Positions 12,134-24,620 are shown, counted from the first letter of the stretch. The stretch: 64,000 nucleotides of DNA from Alnus glutinosa (GCF_958979055.1 NC_084886.1:25522654-25586653), one strand, 5' to 3'. The notes: a model not told the origin generated them from the sequence alone. Translations and numbers: made by a program.

Positions 12134-12870
12134 TGTTGGGAATAATCCCATTCAGCCTGCCCATCTAGAAGACTGTGGGCCTTCGAACCTACATCAGCCC
12201 AATGAGGATTATAAGCCTTGAACCTATGTAGCGCGAGTTCTCAGAAAGTACCCCCCCGGAGAACAAGCGTCTAGGTTAGCTATCCCAAGAAATAGTCGCT
12301 CCCTGGGATAAGTGATCATGCGATATATCCGAGCCTAGCTTTGGGAGTAAACTTATCCCAGGGCCAGAGTTTGATTCCCTCAAAGTCCCGGGAAGAGATT
12401 GACCCGGGAACCGACATGACCATCTGAAAGCAGCTAAGATTTCTATCACAAGAAATCTGGGACTAGATCTAACCCCTGAAGATCCAGTTAGAATCTCAAC
12501 CCCCACACAGATAATGAAAGAATCCCTTATCGGGCTCCATTGAGATTTCCAGTCCAAATCTAGGCTATCTAGCCTTGACGGCGCTCCTGGAACTAGCTGA
12601 AGATGAAACCCTAATTTAGGTTTTCCTTCACCTCTAAGCCTATAAATTGGCCCTGATATATGGTATGAAACTTAGACTGAATTATCGTGCATTACGCTTA
12701 TTGTTTTTCTCAAAATCTGTCTTAGGCATCGGAGTGAGATCCATCGGCCACACCGGTGTGTTCTCTTGACAGTGTTAGTTTTTGTAGTGATCGTGGGTTT
12801 GTAGGACGCAAAGAACATTGGAAAGCGTGCTGTCCACACCATACCAAAAACTATTATAACAAGACTTAAT
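12134..12870 (+). repeat. Gypsy-type LTR fragment
   Basis: Begins TGTTGGGAATAATCCC at 12134. It contains a CCTATAAATTGGCCC promoter-like box near 12637 and the GCATCGGAGTGAGATCC word typical of the R/U5 part of plant gypsy LTRs near 12728. No primer-binding site or coding region follows recognisably, so the right edge is an estimate. Confidence 0.45.
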
Positions 12871-14385
12871 ATGAGATTGTCCATTTATGTCCTTGGCATT
12901 CATATTCCTCTCAAGTAATAATTGCATACGCTTTCGTCTTCCCCGTTTATTTTAGTGGGGATGATTTCTGTCTGTTACTGTCAAATGTCAACTTTATATT
13001 GTGGAAAGAGCACGTCTTTTCTGGCTCATATCATAATGTGCTTAATCTTGGCATGAGTTTTTCATGTACTAATTGTGGGGACCAGTTTCAAACTCTATTG
13101 GCATTTGATGCTCGTTATGAAGCTTCGTCGACTGAGGCCTCAAGCACCCTTGTTTTTGGTTAGTGAAATACAAACCAAGAAATGTCTAATCAAGCGGTGT
13201 ACAAAGAGAGGCCAGTTATTGTGCCATGGGCTTTTACAACAATTCAGATCTAAGAAGAGACAAAGGCAACCAAGAAGGGGAAATTGGAAATGGGCCAGAG
13301 ACCTGTCCAAACAAGACCTCAACTAGAAGTCGAGGAAAGGGGTCGCAAGCAATATCGGGTATGTTTACGAGGAGTATTTTTATATTTTGGATTGTTTGTT
13401 AATGTTTTTATCTGGAGAACAAAAAACAAAGCCGTTAACAAACAAAACCTTTGTTTCTTCACAATTAGACCGTTTGCAATTGCGTGTGGTCAAAACTGTT
13501 ATTCCCTAAATTGGTTGTTTAATTTGAAGCTACTTTAAACTCGTCTGGTGCAGTGAGCACTTTAAGGAGGGCTCGGTTCTCAAATGTTTATATAAACTAC
13601 CTTTTGATCAAACAATGCCTGACTAAATTGAGGAAACCTCTCATTCTTAAAAATATATGCAATATGTACTTCAAGCTTATTAGTGATGCTTGTAGAAAAA
13701 TTTCACGTCATTGGGAAGAGGATCTTTCACAAGGTGCCTATTCTTCAACTGTTCAACCCTTCTGATGGTACATTTTAAGAGGCAAGTAAAGTAATGCATG
13801 CAAGTGTTCTTAGTTGCTTCCACAGTTCATATTTGACTATATGTGCATTTGATGATTCGGGAAAAAAATAAAAAATAAAAAATCGTCCAAACAGTAAATC
13901 CATTGCTGGTAATGACAGCGTGTCCATTTCAACTAAATCTAATGTACCTTCCCATTCGGGTAAATCTCAATTCTATTATTCAGAAAACAAAATAGTGCTA
14001 TTGCTGTACTGAAAAGGAGGTCAACTCATGACCTTTTAAGTCCTTCCATCAGGACAGAAATTAATCGATCGAACTATGAGCTTCGAATTGGTGAATATAT
14101 CTGACAATGACATTCGGTTTGATAATTGGTGATATCATGCTTAATATTTATATATGGACACTTTAATAATAAAGACTTCGCCATATTATAATATAAGTTG
14201 CAACAAGATTTGATGATAATATACAAAATACGATTCGAAGATAGCTTTAGAGTTACAAAGTCATTGCTACATCTAGGATTTCTCTTGTTCTAAAGCAGCT
14301 ACACGATTGGTTATAATCAAGATGAATTTCTCATCGCTTCCTAATGGGTTGAGAAGAACTTACATGAGAAAAGACTCGAACCTTT
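12871..14385. other. Unassigned intergenic stretch
   Basis: Short open frames of 60-85 codons overlap one another in different frames around 13075-13540 and 13553-13765. I recognise no domain in them and see no convincing splice structure. They are left unannotated as genes. Part of the stretch next to the stop codon at 14386 may be the 3' UTR of the minus-strand gene. Confidence 0.4.
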
Positions 14386-17300
14386 TTAAGACTCAAACTT
14401 GTCGAACTGCTGGAGCATTTGAAAGATGGAAATGTTGTGGGTTGGGAGGGGAGGCAAAGGTGGCATTCTCATTAGAGGGGTTATAATATGGTCTCCATGG
14501 GTAAGAGTGTGATGCCTTTTACGCACTGCTCGAACAGGAGGCTCTGCATTTGCGACAACCATTCTTTGTCCTTCTACAACTATTGGTACTTCTGTTCTCT
14601 TCCGCATGCTTTCAGAAAATCTTTTCTCATTCACTCCTCCATCCTGTAAATGAATTTCATGGGAAAGACTCAATATAAATGTCAGAGTGGTAAAGGTTCA
14701 ATATCTCATACAAAATTTCAAGCATGTAGTATTTGTGAAACACTTTACTGTATTGATATATTCTATACTTTACTATAGAAAGTTGCTTGCTGAAATCTAT
14801 TACTTTCAGTTTCCGAGTCCTTCAAATGCTCTTACAGATCGAATATTCATGGAATAATGAAATACTGGATAATGATAAAATTCAATACATCATTATCCAA
14901 TTCCACACCAAGAAGTTTGTTAGATTTGGTTCTATGTTGGAGTTTAACCCAGCTTGGTACCATTGGTAGCTTACTTTGAATACCAACTCTGATCTGGCTG
15001 CTGGCCAGAACCATTCTTATCCCTTGAATACTCTTTCCAGCTTTGCATTGGCTTTGCTCCCTGCATCATAAATAATTTTGTTTCCATACTTTGCATAAAG
15101 GATTACATCGGGATATCACCAATCCAACCACACATGAATAGTGTTCCCATCACCTACTACATATTTTATAGAATTCTTGGCAGTATCTCTAAGTTTTAGA
15201 ATTTTCCTCCGACTCCAAGTACAATTCTGAGGAATGTTAATCTGGAAAAAGCTTTGTCCTTTTAATAGATTCTCCTTAACCCAAGTCACCCAAAGTGAAC
15301 CAGCTTTGGTAAATAATTTCCAAATATGTCTCACAATGGCTGACCTGTTCCATTCCTCAATCCTTTTGAGACCCAAACCACATTCCTTTTTAGGCGCACA
15401 AACTGATTCCCATGCCACTTTTGCTCTTGTATTTGCATTCTCATTCCTTGACCACAAAAAGTGACTGAATTTTTGTTTAGTTGATCTAATAATCTTCTTT
15501 AGAAGAATGAAAATACTATACCAATAAACTTGTACGCTATACAGAACTGAAGATAGCAACTGCAATCTGCCTGAAATTAAGAGGTCTTTACGTGACGCAA
15601 AAGTTGAAACTATTGAACATAAACTATAACCAACTAGGCGTTTGGATAGTTTTACAAAAATTACTCAAGTCAACCTCTCTTGTGTGCTTTTGTGATTTAG
15701 CTCCCATCTGCTGATCATCCCTTCCTCCTTGAAGCTTAGGAACCCGTATTTGTTTCTCTTTTCTTGGACAAGCACACATCAAGTGGCCAAAAGCATTACA
15801 AAGTAGAACACTTAACAAGAATCCAAGGATATTATACCCCAACAGTAATGGATTTTCCTTTTCCCATATCCAGATCAATTTCTTTAGGAAATTCAGAATC
15901 AACATTGACTTCAACCAATACTCTAGCATATCCAAGCCGCAATTGTTCTTCAGTAACCGAGTCAGCATACAGAGAATTTCCTACTCCACTTGCCACATGG
16001 CTAAGACAAAGAGGACTCCAGAATTCCATGGGTAGATGTACCAATTTGATCCATTAAGAAATTTTAGACAAAGAAAGTTTCAAAAGTTGCATACCTTGTT
16101 GCCATTTTTTTAATATAAATGGTTTATTTGCAATAGGCCAGAATTTCACCAAGACTGCATCTCTTGTTTTTTCATCAGGAAATCTGAAAATAAAGAGCCC
16201 ATTCTCCTTTGAAAGAACCTTAACTCCACCATATTGACTCCACATAATATCAACAGTCTTTTTCACCAGGAAAAAAGGAAGAGTTTTATCCAAAAGCTGC
16301 CCTACAAGACTTGGTTTCCATTTTGCTATACCCTTCTCCACAGTTTCTGGAGGTTTTACCACTATACTACAGACTACCTATTGATTTCTCACTATTAAAA
16401 AGACCTCTCCAATCTTGAATGTTGCCCAAGTAATTCCCCTTATTTTCATCCCCTTTAACCTCTCCATCCTCTTCTTCCATTTCTGTTTTCTCTCCTCCCA
16501 GCTCCCTGGGAAAATCTACTACTACTAGTACTACCTCTACCTCCTTATTCTGTTCTCCCAATATCCGAATCCCCTCATCCTCCTTCACATTAAAATCTCC
16601 ATACTCCCTTCCCCTCTAATACACTTCCCATCTTCACTATCCATTCATTCGAAACTTACCCCATCCCTTGCATCTGCAAGCTCCTCATTATCCTCAATTC
16701 CACTTGTTTCTCCCTTTGTAACTTCTTTTTCCCCATTTTCTATCGCTTCAGCAGCACTACTAATCTCATCATGTATCTGTTTCAATCCTTTACTTCTCCC
16801 TCATCCCCTACAAGACGGTCTAGCCATACTCTTTCTACCTCCCAAAAATAAAGAAGCAAATCAAAGAAAATATTGACTAACCTTCTTTGCCGGCCATTAT
16901 CTATTACCGGAGACAGATCATCGGTCACCGGAAGAGACACCTCATGTGCCTTCATGCGTGACTAGACTTCTTTCTCAGATCTCCTAACCACCTCAAGTTT
17001 TTTAACTGCTACAGAGAATTAACTGTCACAGCTAACTAACTCCACGCCATATTTTCTCATCATGCTTTATTTATGTTCACTTTTGTTCTAATATATTTAA
17101 CGTTCTTCTATATAAACTTTTTTTATGATTAGATTCTGTTCTCTAGTACAAATTCATCCTCATAATAATCATTTTCCAAGAGAATAAACTGTTTTCGTAA
17201 TGTTGGTATTATACTTATTTGAAGATCTGCAAAATAGACATGACAATTACCAAGGAATATCTAACCTGCTTTGTGAAAGGAGACATCCACGAATGAAAAG

Positions 17301-18715
17301 ACACTTTCCCTTATATTGAAGTAAGTGGAAAGCTTGTTAATTTAATTGAAAGTCTGAATCCCCTAGGTTGCATGTACAATTCTAGAAAAAATTTCTACGC
17401 ACCTATTTCTCCAGACCAGCTGCAACATTTTCGTCCATCTACCTACTTTGTGACACCAACCTTTCACACATGCCAAGGTAGATAGATTGACACTCAAAGA
17501 TTGCCTGGTCTTCGATGAATGTGACACCAAAGTGGTTTATTTGCTAGATATATTAATCTTGAACTGATTTTCTGAAATAGAAAAACCAATTCCTTTTCCA
17601 AAGACCCCATCAAAGGGATCAGTTATGCGATTGTGAGATAAGGCTTCTTAAAATTTTCATTTCCAAGTGAATTCATATATTCATTCTTCCAATAATAAAA
17701 AACCACCCTCACACGAATTGGTTCTTAAAGCATCTTTAAGCTGTATTATTCTTAATTCACTACTGGAGCATATATAGCATCCAGTATGACCATTACATTT
17801 GCTCATATATGTGGTTACTTATGTTCCATTATGTACAAATTTATAATAAAATTAAGAAAGTAAGAGAGCAGAAGCAAGGGAGAATGCAGCAATTTCAGAT
17901 AGTTGGGTCTTAGAGGCCTACGTTCACCATTAGAAAGAGTTCGATATAACTACGTCTTTACTTAATGATTGGTTTTGATAATACAGCGATAATGCCTATT
18001 TATATACCATATGAATATACAATATGAAGAATGTAAATTACCGGATAAAGATTAGATTCTTTTTTATTTTTTTGTTAAGTTATATTATCAGATTTTGATG
18101 TCAGAAAGAAAAAACATCTCTTGTATTTCAACACAATCTATATATGTGAACATGTTCTTGATGTAAGTAAATCATATGGCTACTAAGAAGTGACAATTTT
18201 TATTCTACCTGTAAAGAGAATATAAATAAAACACAAAGCAAAATGCAAAAACATTTTCTTCCCCACTGAAATAGCAGTAACTAATTATATAGAAGATGAA
18301 GCATAAATTCTTACATTGATAACAGAAGAGTCAGGCATTGGGCATTTCACGGGGCGATCTTCATCGGGTGGTTCCATTGGGTGTTCTACTGGCCAGAATT
18401 CCATGTCGACTTCAACTCCAAGATGGTGCCAATCCATACCAATCCTCTGTCTTGCCTCTCTACTTTCCTCATCTGTCAATGGAGCTTTGCTTTCCGTCGT
18501 ATCCTAAAAATAAATAAAAGAAAGAGAAAAGAGCTTAGCATATGAAAGTGATCAAGTCCCAAATTCCTTCTTGACAAACACATTTAGATTAGAATAGCTA
18601 ATGTCATATTTAAACTCCACAATCTAATAAAACAGCTATGAAAGCCATAGAGAGAGAGAGAGAGAGAGAGACTTACAAAATCATCTCCACATGAAAATCC
18701 CATAGAAATGTTCAT
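14386..18715 (-). CDS. Three-exon gene for a 161-residue plant protein of unknown function
   Basis: Minus-strand model: exon 1 18677-18715 (start, MNISMGFSCGDDF), exon 2 18315-18503 (63 codons), exon 3 14386-14643 (85 codons plus stop). Donors read GTAAGT and GTAAGA; acceptors read TTTTAG and TTACAG. All three exons are whole numbers of codons, so the frame is kept exactly: 39 + 189 + 258 bases. The protein is soluble, with no signal peptide or membrane segment. The middle is acidic and proline-rich (EFWPVEHPMEPPDEDRPVKC). The C-terminal half has a basic patch (RAVRKRHH) and a proline run (RMPPLPPLPTHN). I do not recognise the family, and the start ATG is the first in exon 1 but is not independently proven. 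Intron 2 (3.67 kb) hosts a LINE. A GA tract lies just upstream. Confidence 0.65.
15116..16830 (-). mobile_element. L1-type LINE with internal deletion, inside an intron
   Basis: Minus strand. The 5' part (about 16830-15624) is ORF1: a DUF4283-like region (KWKPSLVGQLLDKTLPFF, IWVRL-like text, then MEFWSPLCLSHVASGVGN) and a remnant CCHC knuckle (CNAFGHLMCACP). Directly downstream (15565-15116) is the very end of ORF2, the region after the reverse transcriptase (KFSHFLWSRNENANTRAKVA, then CGLGLKRIEEWNR). Endonuclease and RT are absent, so roughly 3 kb has been lost. Several stops interrupt both parts. It lies in the same orientation as the host gene and between its exons 2 and 3, without touching the splice sites. 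Confidence 0.82.
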
Positions 18716-18765
18716 TAGCCCACGCCAAGAGCAGAACAAATCCAACTTTGTCCGTATGTGTGTTT

Positions 18766-18830
18766 GAGAGAGAGAGAGAGAAGGAGAGAGAGAGGCAAAA
18801 TGAAAAGATAAAGAGCATGAAAAGGAGTAG

Positions 18831-18878
<48 letters not shown>
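18766..18878. promoter_or_regulatory. GA-repeat cluster in the 5' region of the three-exon gene
   Basis: GAGAGA runs at 18766-18796 and 18832-18878, with a further run at 18650-18670 inside intron 1. They lie 50-165 bases upstream of the predicted start codon at 18715, a usual place for plant GA/CT promoter or leader elements, which are targets of BPC proteins. Function is inference. Open frames through the tract are repeat artefacts. Confidence 0.5.
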
Positions 18879-18879
<1 letters not shown>

Positions 18880-19479
18880 CAAAACGAAAAGAAAAAGAGC
18901 ATGAAAAGGAGTAGAATGGATGGACAGAGGTGTCGCTGTGGGATCGCCTGCACAGTGGAAGACGAAGAAAGATTCCCCACCATTCTGCTCTTTTTGTGAT
19001 TTTGTTCAAGTACTTTATTCTCAAAACTTTTCCTTTCTTTATTGGGTCCCCATCTCTCTCACCCCTGGGAATGAGAGAGCTTTTTTTTCGCTTTCACTTT
19101 GTTGCTTTAAAAAACAGTAGCAGTTTTGGTTGAAAATCTAACAATCTCCCCCGCTTTCTGCTTTTCTTGGTTTTGCAGAATATGGAAATGCAGGAGAGCG
19201 AGACATACATAGATGAGCTGTATGCTTTGCTTTGCCAGGATACCCTCGTTGTGGAGAGACAGACAGAGAGAGCGGCAAGCACAAGATTGCGGCCTTGAGA
19301 CACTTTTGGTAGCTGTTTGTTCATCTCGATGTAATCGGTTGTAAAGTGAGAGGCACAACCCAATCTATGCTTTCCGACTCGACTACTTCCCCATATATCT
19401 CATCTTCAACTTTCCACTGTTTATCTCAACATCTGGAGAGAAGCTATATCCCTACTAATTTAGTTTTTTACAAGCTTTA

Positions 19480-19620
19480 TTTCCTTTTTTTTTTTGTTTT
19501 TTGTTTTTTTTTTTTTTTTTTTGAGGGTGCAAGCTTTATTTCCTGAGCAACAAAAAAAAATTTAATGGTTTCAAAAAAAAAAAAGATTTAATTATAGAAA
19601 AAAAAAAAAAAAAAAAAAAA
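19480..19620. repeat. Poly(T) and poly(A) tracts
   Basis: T-rich run at 19487-19522 followed by A-rich runs at 19550-19620. Such homopolymer pairs often mark retroposon tails, but no flanking target duplication was found. Confidence 0.6.
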
Positions 19621-19849
19621 AGTTGGTGGCCGATCTTCCCAACCCTGTTCTCAAGCTCCCAATCACCCACTCTTCGAAACCTCCATCTCACTTCTTCACC
19701 ATCAAGTCCTCCACAAACCGAAACCCAACCTCAAATCCCCAACCTATTACCTATCAATAACAACAAACCCACTTCAACATTGATTCGGGACCCCAGTTTG
19801 TGATACCCTTGCAAACTAGAGTGTGAATATTTTGAATGTGTTTACTATG

Positions 19850-22162
19850 TTGTTAGGACAGTTACCGACACGCGGTGAACGACACGTTGTTTGATGTTTC
19901 CAAAACAATTAAAATTAAGAGACCATTTTGGGGATCTCACTATGAGGCCTATATCAGTCTCTGAGAGAAAAATATGCTAAAAATAATTCAGTCTTTTTTC
20001 TTCTTTTTTTTATATACATACATGGGTTTATAGGCTAAGAAGTTGAGACAAACTTAAATTGTGTTTTCTACTCCCACTTAATCTAGGAGTGCTTGGAGTT
20101 TGATTTGATTTGAGAGTCATATCTCTATTCAACTTGGAGTTAAACTATTGATCAGATTCTTCAAGGAGTCCTTATTGGACCCGGATTAGGACTACTACCA
20201 CAATTCGACTTGGAGTAGGATTATGCCCAACAGTTACCCCCAATTCCCTTATCCGAGGCATGCTCAAATAGTGAGAATTTTATGTCTCGAAAAATCCGAG
20301 CCTTTGCTTGTTTTGAGGCTTGAACAATCTTTAGCTTCCTACCTCCGAATATCTTGGGTTTGAAGTTGCTTAGGGTGTGCTCCTTAGTGAACTTTGTAAT
20401 ATTTTCCTATAATATCTTCCAAAATTATGTGATGCCTTTGTGATTTCTGCAATAACACTTGTTAACGCCCAACATAATATATATACCCCCATAGCATGTT
20501 AAACCTGAAAACCAAGGTTTAAACTTGAAAACCGAGGGTTAAACATAAAAACCGAGGGTAGCTCCCTTGTACCTATAAATCTGTAACCTGAAAATCGAGG
20601 GTTGTCTCCCTTCCTTGTTTTTGAAGGGTTGTCTCCTTGCCTTGTTTTCTTTGGAAGGTTGTTTCCCTTAATTTGCCTTAGGGCTTTCTCCATGTCTCCT
20701 TGTTTTTAATAGGGTGTTCTCTCTGACTTGTTTTTATAGGACTGTCTCCCTACCTTGTTTTCTCTACAGGATTGTCTCCTTGGATTTGCCTTAGGATTTT
20801 CTCCATGTCTTATTGTTTTTAATAGGGTTGTCTCCCTAGATTTGCCTTAGAGTTTTCTCCCTACCTATAAAAAAAGCGGCATCAATGGGTTCCTAGTCTC
20901 TTGACCGGGAACAATCTGATGCTTAAGTCAGCCCTATTCTTTTATTCAAAATATGTGTTCTCAAAATCTAAAGAATTTTTTGTCTTTATTATTAAAATAA
21001 ATTTGGCTTATTGGAAGATAATAACATACTTGAGGAAAACATAAATGAAGGAAATAAAATACATGGAGATACTACTAGTAGTATCTTTATAAATGCTCTG
21101 TTGATAGGAGGTGACAATCGTCCTGCCTTTGACTCTTGATGAGTGTTAGTACCAGATTTCAGCTATAACCTTCTGGTTCCTCGGTTCTCTATACAGCTGA
21201 CTCCTACTTCTCTATCGCCTTCGGTTGTCTCAACAAGACGAAAGGGGTCAGGAGAATGATCTCCGATAAAGAAGAGACGACCGAAGATGACCTCGCGGAT
21301 AGTAATCCCCAGGCTGATGGTCCCGGGGTTTGTAGTCCAAACGATTCTTGGGCCAGTTGTCTCCTGGCCGATTCCTTTGCTCTCCCACAAATCAAACCAG
21401 CTTGCCGTTATTTATGAACTTCTCGATTAGAAACCTTAGGGCTATGCCCTCTTCAGTGTTATGACCTGCCTCTTCATGGAACTCACAATATTTACTTTCA
21501 TTCTCCCGAGGAGGGTTACCTAGTATCTTTGGTGGTCAGCAAAACTCTGGGTCTCTTTTAATCTCCACGACGACCTCTGGTATCCCAGTGTTGAGGGGTG
21601 TAAAGTCATAGTCCTTAAACTTCTTTCCCAGCCTCCGTTCTTCTGCATCAGCTTTTTCGAACTCTTTTCTTTTCTTTTTTGGGACTTTCTCCTAGGATCT
21701 CCTTGAATTAGTCATAACCTTCAAAGTCTCTTCTTGGTTGATAAATTCTTCTATCTTATCTCTTAGAACTTGCAAAGCGCTCGGTTGCTTCTAGGCTAAC
21801 TCCTTCATCAGGGGCCCCTCGGGTGAGATGCCTTTGTAGAGAGCAGCAAAAACCATATCATCGGTTGGGTCTTCAACCGTGATCTTTTCCAAATTGAACT
21901 GGGCTATGAACTCTTTAAGAGTTTTGTTACTGCGCTGCTACAGTGTCAACAAAAATCCTGAGGGCCTCTTCCGTGTCCTTGAAGCTAGAAATTGTGTTAA
22001 GAATATCCTAGCCAAATCTTCCAATTTATCAATGGAATTTGGGGGTAGCTTCCTAAATCAATCTCAAAAGGAGTAAAAGGGAAAGCCCGACACGCCACTT
22101 CATCTGATGTCCCATGAAGATCTAGATGGGCTCATACATTTTCCAAGTGCTTGGTAGGTTCT
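19850..22162 (-). mobile_element. Gag-only Ty3/gypsy element remnant
   Basis: Minus strand, right to left. Gag runs from 22162 to about 21160 (GEPTKHLE, then LPPNSIDKLEDLARIFLTQF, KEFIAQFNLEKI, and the conserved YCEFHEEAGHNTEE near 21490), with many stops. No protease or polymerase follows. Instead there is a stretch of degenerate GTTGTCTCCCT / CTTGTTTT words (20510-20870), then a polypurine tract (GGGAATTGGGGGTAAC on the minus strand, 20233-20248), then an LTR opening TGTTGGGCATAATCC at 20232. The LTR's far edge near 19850 is an estimate. Gag vocabulary resembles the Tat group (inference). The 5' end is cut by the copia LTR at 22163. Confidence 0.72.
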
Positions 22163-22985
22163 CCTGTTGGGAATTGGTTTGTAAAAATATGTTTGTGCAA
22201 TGGAAAATAAAATTCCCAAGCTAAGATCAAACTTTATGAATAACAAGTGAAGAACAATGCCATTTCAAAATAAATTGCAAAACTTAAAACACTTACTTGA
22301 AGAATTCGACCACTCCTTGGCTTTATGGGCAAGATTTTGCTCCTTGCTCCTCGATGAAAAATGTATGATGAGACCTTCAGATCTTCTCACCCATAATTGA
22401 TGGTAACCAACAGAGTGGGCTCTCAACTTGCTTTTCAAAACTTAAACTTATTCTCAAGAGTTAACTCAAGAATATTAGTTCTTAGTAAAAACTAAAGAAT
22501 TGTTGCAGTTGCTTATCTTTTCAAGAGCTACATGCATATCTATTTATAGGCTCTGAATACTATGAGAGTGTGAGACTTAAGCAATGAGAGATAAGTTGTA
22601 CTAAGTGATTAATACCTTAGCCCATGCGTCATATGCTATTCCTTTGGGCTTGGGTTTTATCCCAAGGCCCAATCTCCCCTATTGCATCTCATGCATAATT
22701 TCTCTCTAACCTATGTTTTTTTTTTAATAAATAAAAAACAAGCAACCCAATAAATAAAAAGCCTAATCTGGTTAAGTTAAATCAGCTTGGTGAGGGACGT
22801 AAAAGAAAAATAAAAACTAGCCAAAAAATAGTTTCAACTCATCAAGTCATTATTTAATTGCAATTGATTCCACTAAATAATTTTAATTGCACTCTAGTTA
22901 ATTTATATTTTTTTTTATTAAAACAATTAATCCTTTAAACTTACTTAATATTGACTTTTGCCCAACTGTTTTCTGGTTGGGGATT
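22163..22985 (-). repeat. Copia-type LTR, minus orientation, inserted in gypsy gag
   Basis: On the minus strand it ends AATTCCCAACA at 22163, with a CTATAAATAGATATGC promoter-like box near 22540. The GGGCCTTGGGATAAAACCCA word near 22660 is shared in style with 11250 in the solo LTR at 8729-11833, which makes it a related but diverged family. The right edge is not sharp. Confidence 0.5.
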
Positions 22986-23065
22986 TACTTATTGAGCCTT
23001 TAAGCTCATTCAATTTATTTCTTTGTTTTCAGGTGATCAGCAGTTCAATCTAGGAGGCCGGAATT

Positions 23066-23085
23066 GGGGGGGGGGGGGGGGGGGG
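23066..23085. repeat. Poly(G) tract, 20 G
   Basis: Uninterrupted run of 20 G between AT-rich retroelement pieces. Length is likely unreliable in any assembly. Confidence 0.9.
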
Positions 23086-23329
23086 TTAATTATTTAGTCC
23101 GCTGCATATTATTTTTAATATGTGCATTGGCACGATTTCAGGATTACGACTTATTCAATAAATAATGATAATTATATTTTTTTTTAGCAAACTTTTCCGC
23201 ATTTTATGAAGTTTTAAATTTGATGTTTTTATTCTATCATGCATTTAGTATCACATGTAGTAATTGCTCTGGTAAACTTTAGAAATATTTGCGCCTCTGA
23301 GAGAGTAAATTGACAATCATATCTGTTTT

Positions 23330-24164
23330 TCAGGCTGGGGATGTTACAAATGACATTTCAAAGGCTATAGTGACAACATATTTGGGTAAATAAAATAATT
23401 TTGGCTCCAAGGAGTAAGGATTTTTAGTTTTATTGTAAAGGTCTATTAGAATAATTGATCGCTAATTTTAAATAGGTTTTTAACTTTTAAAGGAGGATTC
23501 TAAAAGTAATATAGAGATTTAAGAAGAATTATGATGACAATAAGAGGATGATTAATTAAATGTTATGATTTGCGCTTAAAAATAAAAATAATTTGTGATC
23601 GACCTATTTTGGGAGCAGTTAAAAGACTAGAAAATGGCAATAGAAAATATTATCATTTTTTAGTATTATTTCATGTCGAAAAAATGTGACTAAGAAATTA
23701 AAGGTCAATTCAAGTGAATTATTCAATTAAAAAACTTCCTATAGGGTCTTTTACGTGTTAGGAACATGTGGTAAAAATTGGAATCAATCGGAGTTCATTT
23801 CGGGGCCTAATTCAATAAAAAAGACAATTGGGGCGAAATTTTAGGTGCACTAAAAGTGGGATCTAAGGAACTTAAAACGCTTTATGCCATGTCAAAACAA
23901 TCGTCTCAAGGTCTTCTATGTTCTCATAAAATTTCGTGTCGATCGGAGATCGGGAAGTGGTCGAAAATGGCCCCGAAATGCAAGCTAGCCTAACAGGAAA
24001 AAAAAATGAAATGCCACTAGTCCTAGAGTTACCAATGACGCTATGACCTAGCCTTGATGGGCAGATGTGGGACAAATGTCTCAGATCTGGGGACAATCTT
24101 CCCCTATAAAAGGAGGAACTCATGCAGAATGTGAGCAGGAGAGAGAGAAGAGAAGAAAAAGAAA

Positions 24165-24206
<42 letters not shown>

Positions 24207-24290
24207 AGAAGAAGAAGAAGAAGAAAAGAAAGGAAAAAGGAGGACGAGTTAAGGCAAGGCCTGCTGGGTTGACGTAGTGGAAGACTAAGG
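23330..24290 (+). repeat. Gypsy-type LTR, plus orientation
   Basis: LTR-like text without coding content: GTGTCGATCGGAGATCGG near 23935, GGTCGAAAATGGCCCCGAAA near 23957, a CCCCTATAAAAGGAGG promoter box at 24102-24117 and a GA-rich leader (24140-24235). These are features of the U3/R region of plant gypsy LTRs. Its 5' edge is unclear, and it abuts the oppositely oriented LTR at about 24290. Confidence 0.45.
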
Positions 24291-24620
24291 TAATTAATCA
24301 AAGAGCAGCGTCTTTGATTCTTTAACGAGAAGCCTCTTCGTCCTCTACCTAAAAAGATTAAAACAAGCATGCAGGTTAAAAGAAAGATAAAACTCCGTAG
24401 AGTAGTTGAGATAGAAATCTCTGATTTGATAATAATTCAATTAATTGAGTTTTACATAATAAAGAAACCTATTTATAGAAGAGAAATACTTGTAGCAATA
24501 GTAAACCTATTCTTAGTAGCAATAGTGAACCTAATCCTAGTAGTAATAGTAAACCTATTCCTAGTAGCAATAGTAAACCTAATCCTATAAAAAATTAAAA
24601 ATTAAAAAAAATTAAATTTT
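24290..24620 (-). repeat. Probable 3' LTR of the downstream gypsy pol
   Basis: Lies just past the end of the minus-strand pol and carries a minus-strand CTATAAATAGGTTTC box near 24470, as expected of an LTR promoter. The 24-bp minisatellite is in its U3. No exact boundaries were seen. Confidence 0.45.
24492..24587. repeat. 24-bp minisatellite, four copies
   Basis: Unit GTAGCAATAGTAAACCTAWTC plus CTA/TTA, in four consecutive copies starting 24492, 24516, 24540 and 24564, with alternating ATTC/AATC variants. It sits in the U3 of the gypsy LTR. Confidence 0.9.

Noticed and set aside
13075..13765. Overlapping short frames with a CTNCGDQF-like zinc-ribbon look
   Set aside because: One possible Cys pair only, frames interrupt each other and no splice model joins them; kept as unassigned.
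18584..19024. 146-codon and neighbouring frames rich in Ser-Leu or Arg-Glu
   Set aside because: Direct translation of GA/CT repeats in the leader of the minus-strand gene.
19622..19790. Ser/Pro/Thr-rich reading resembling a plastid transit peptide
   Set aside because: Begins right after a poly(A) run, stops after about 45 codons and has no downstream mature protein.
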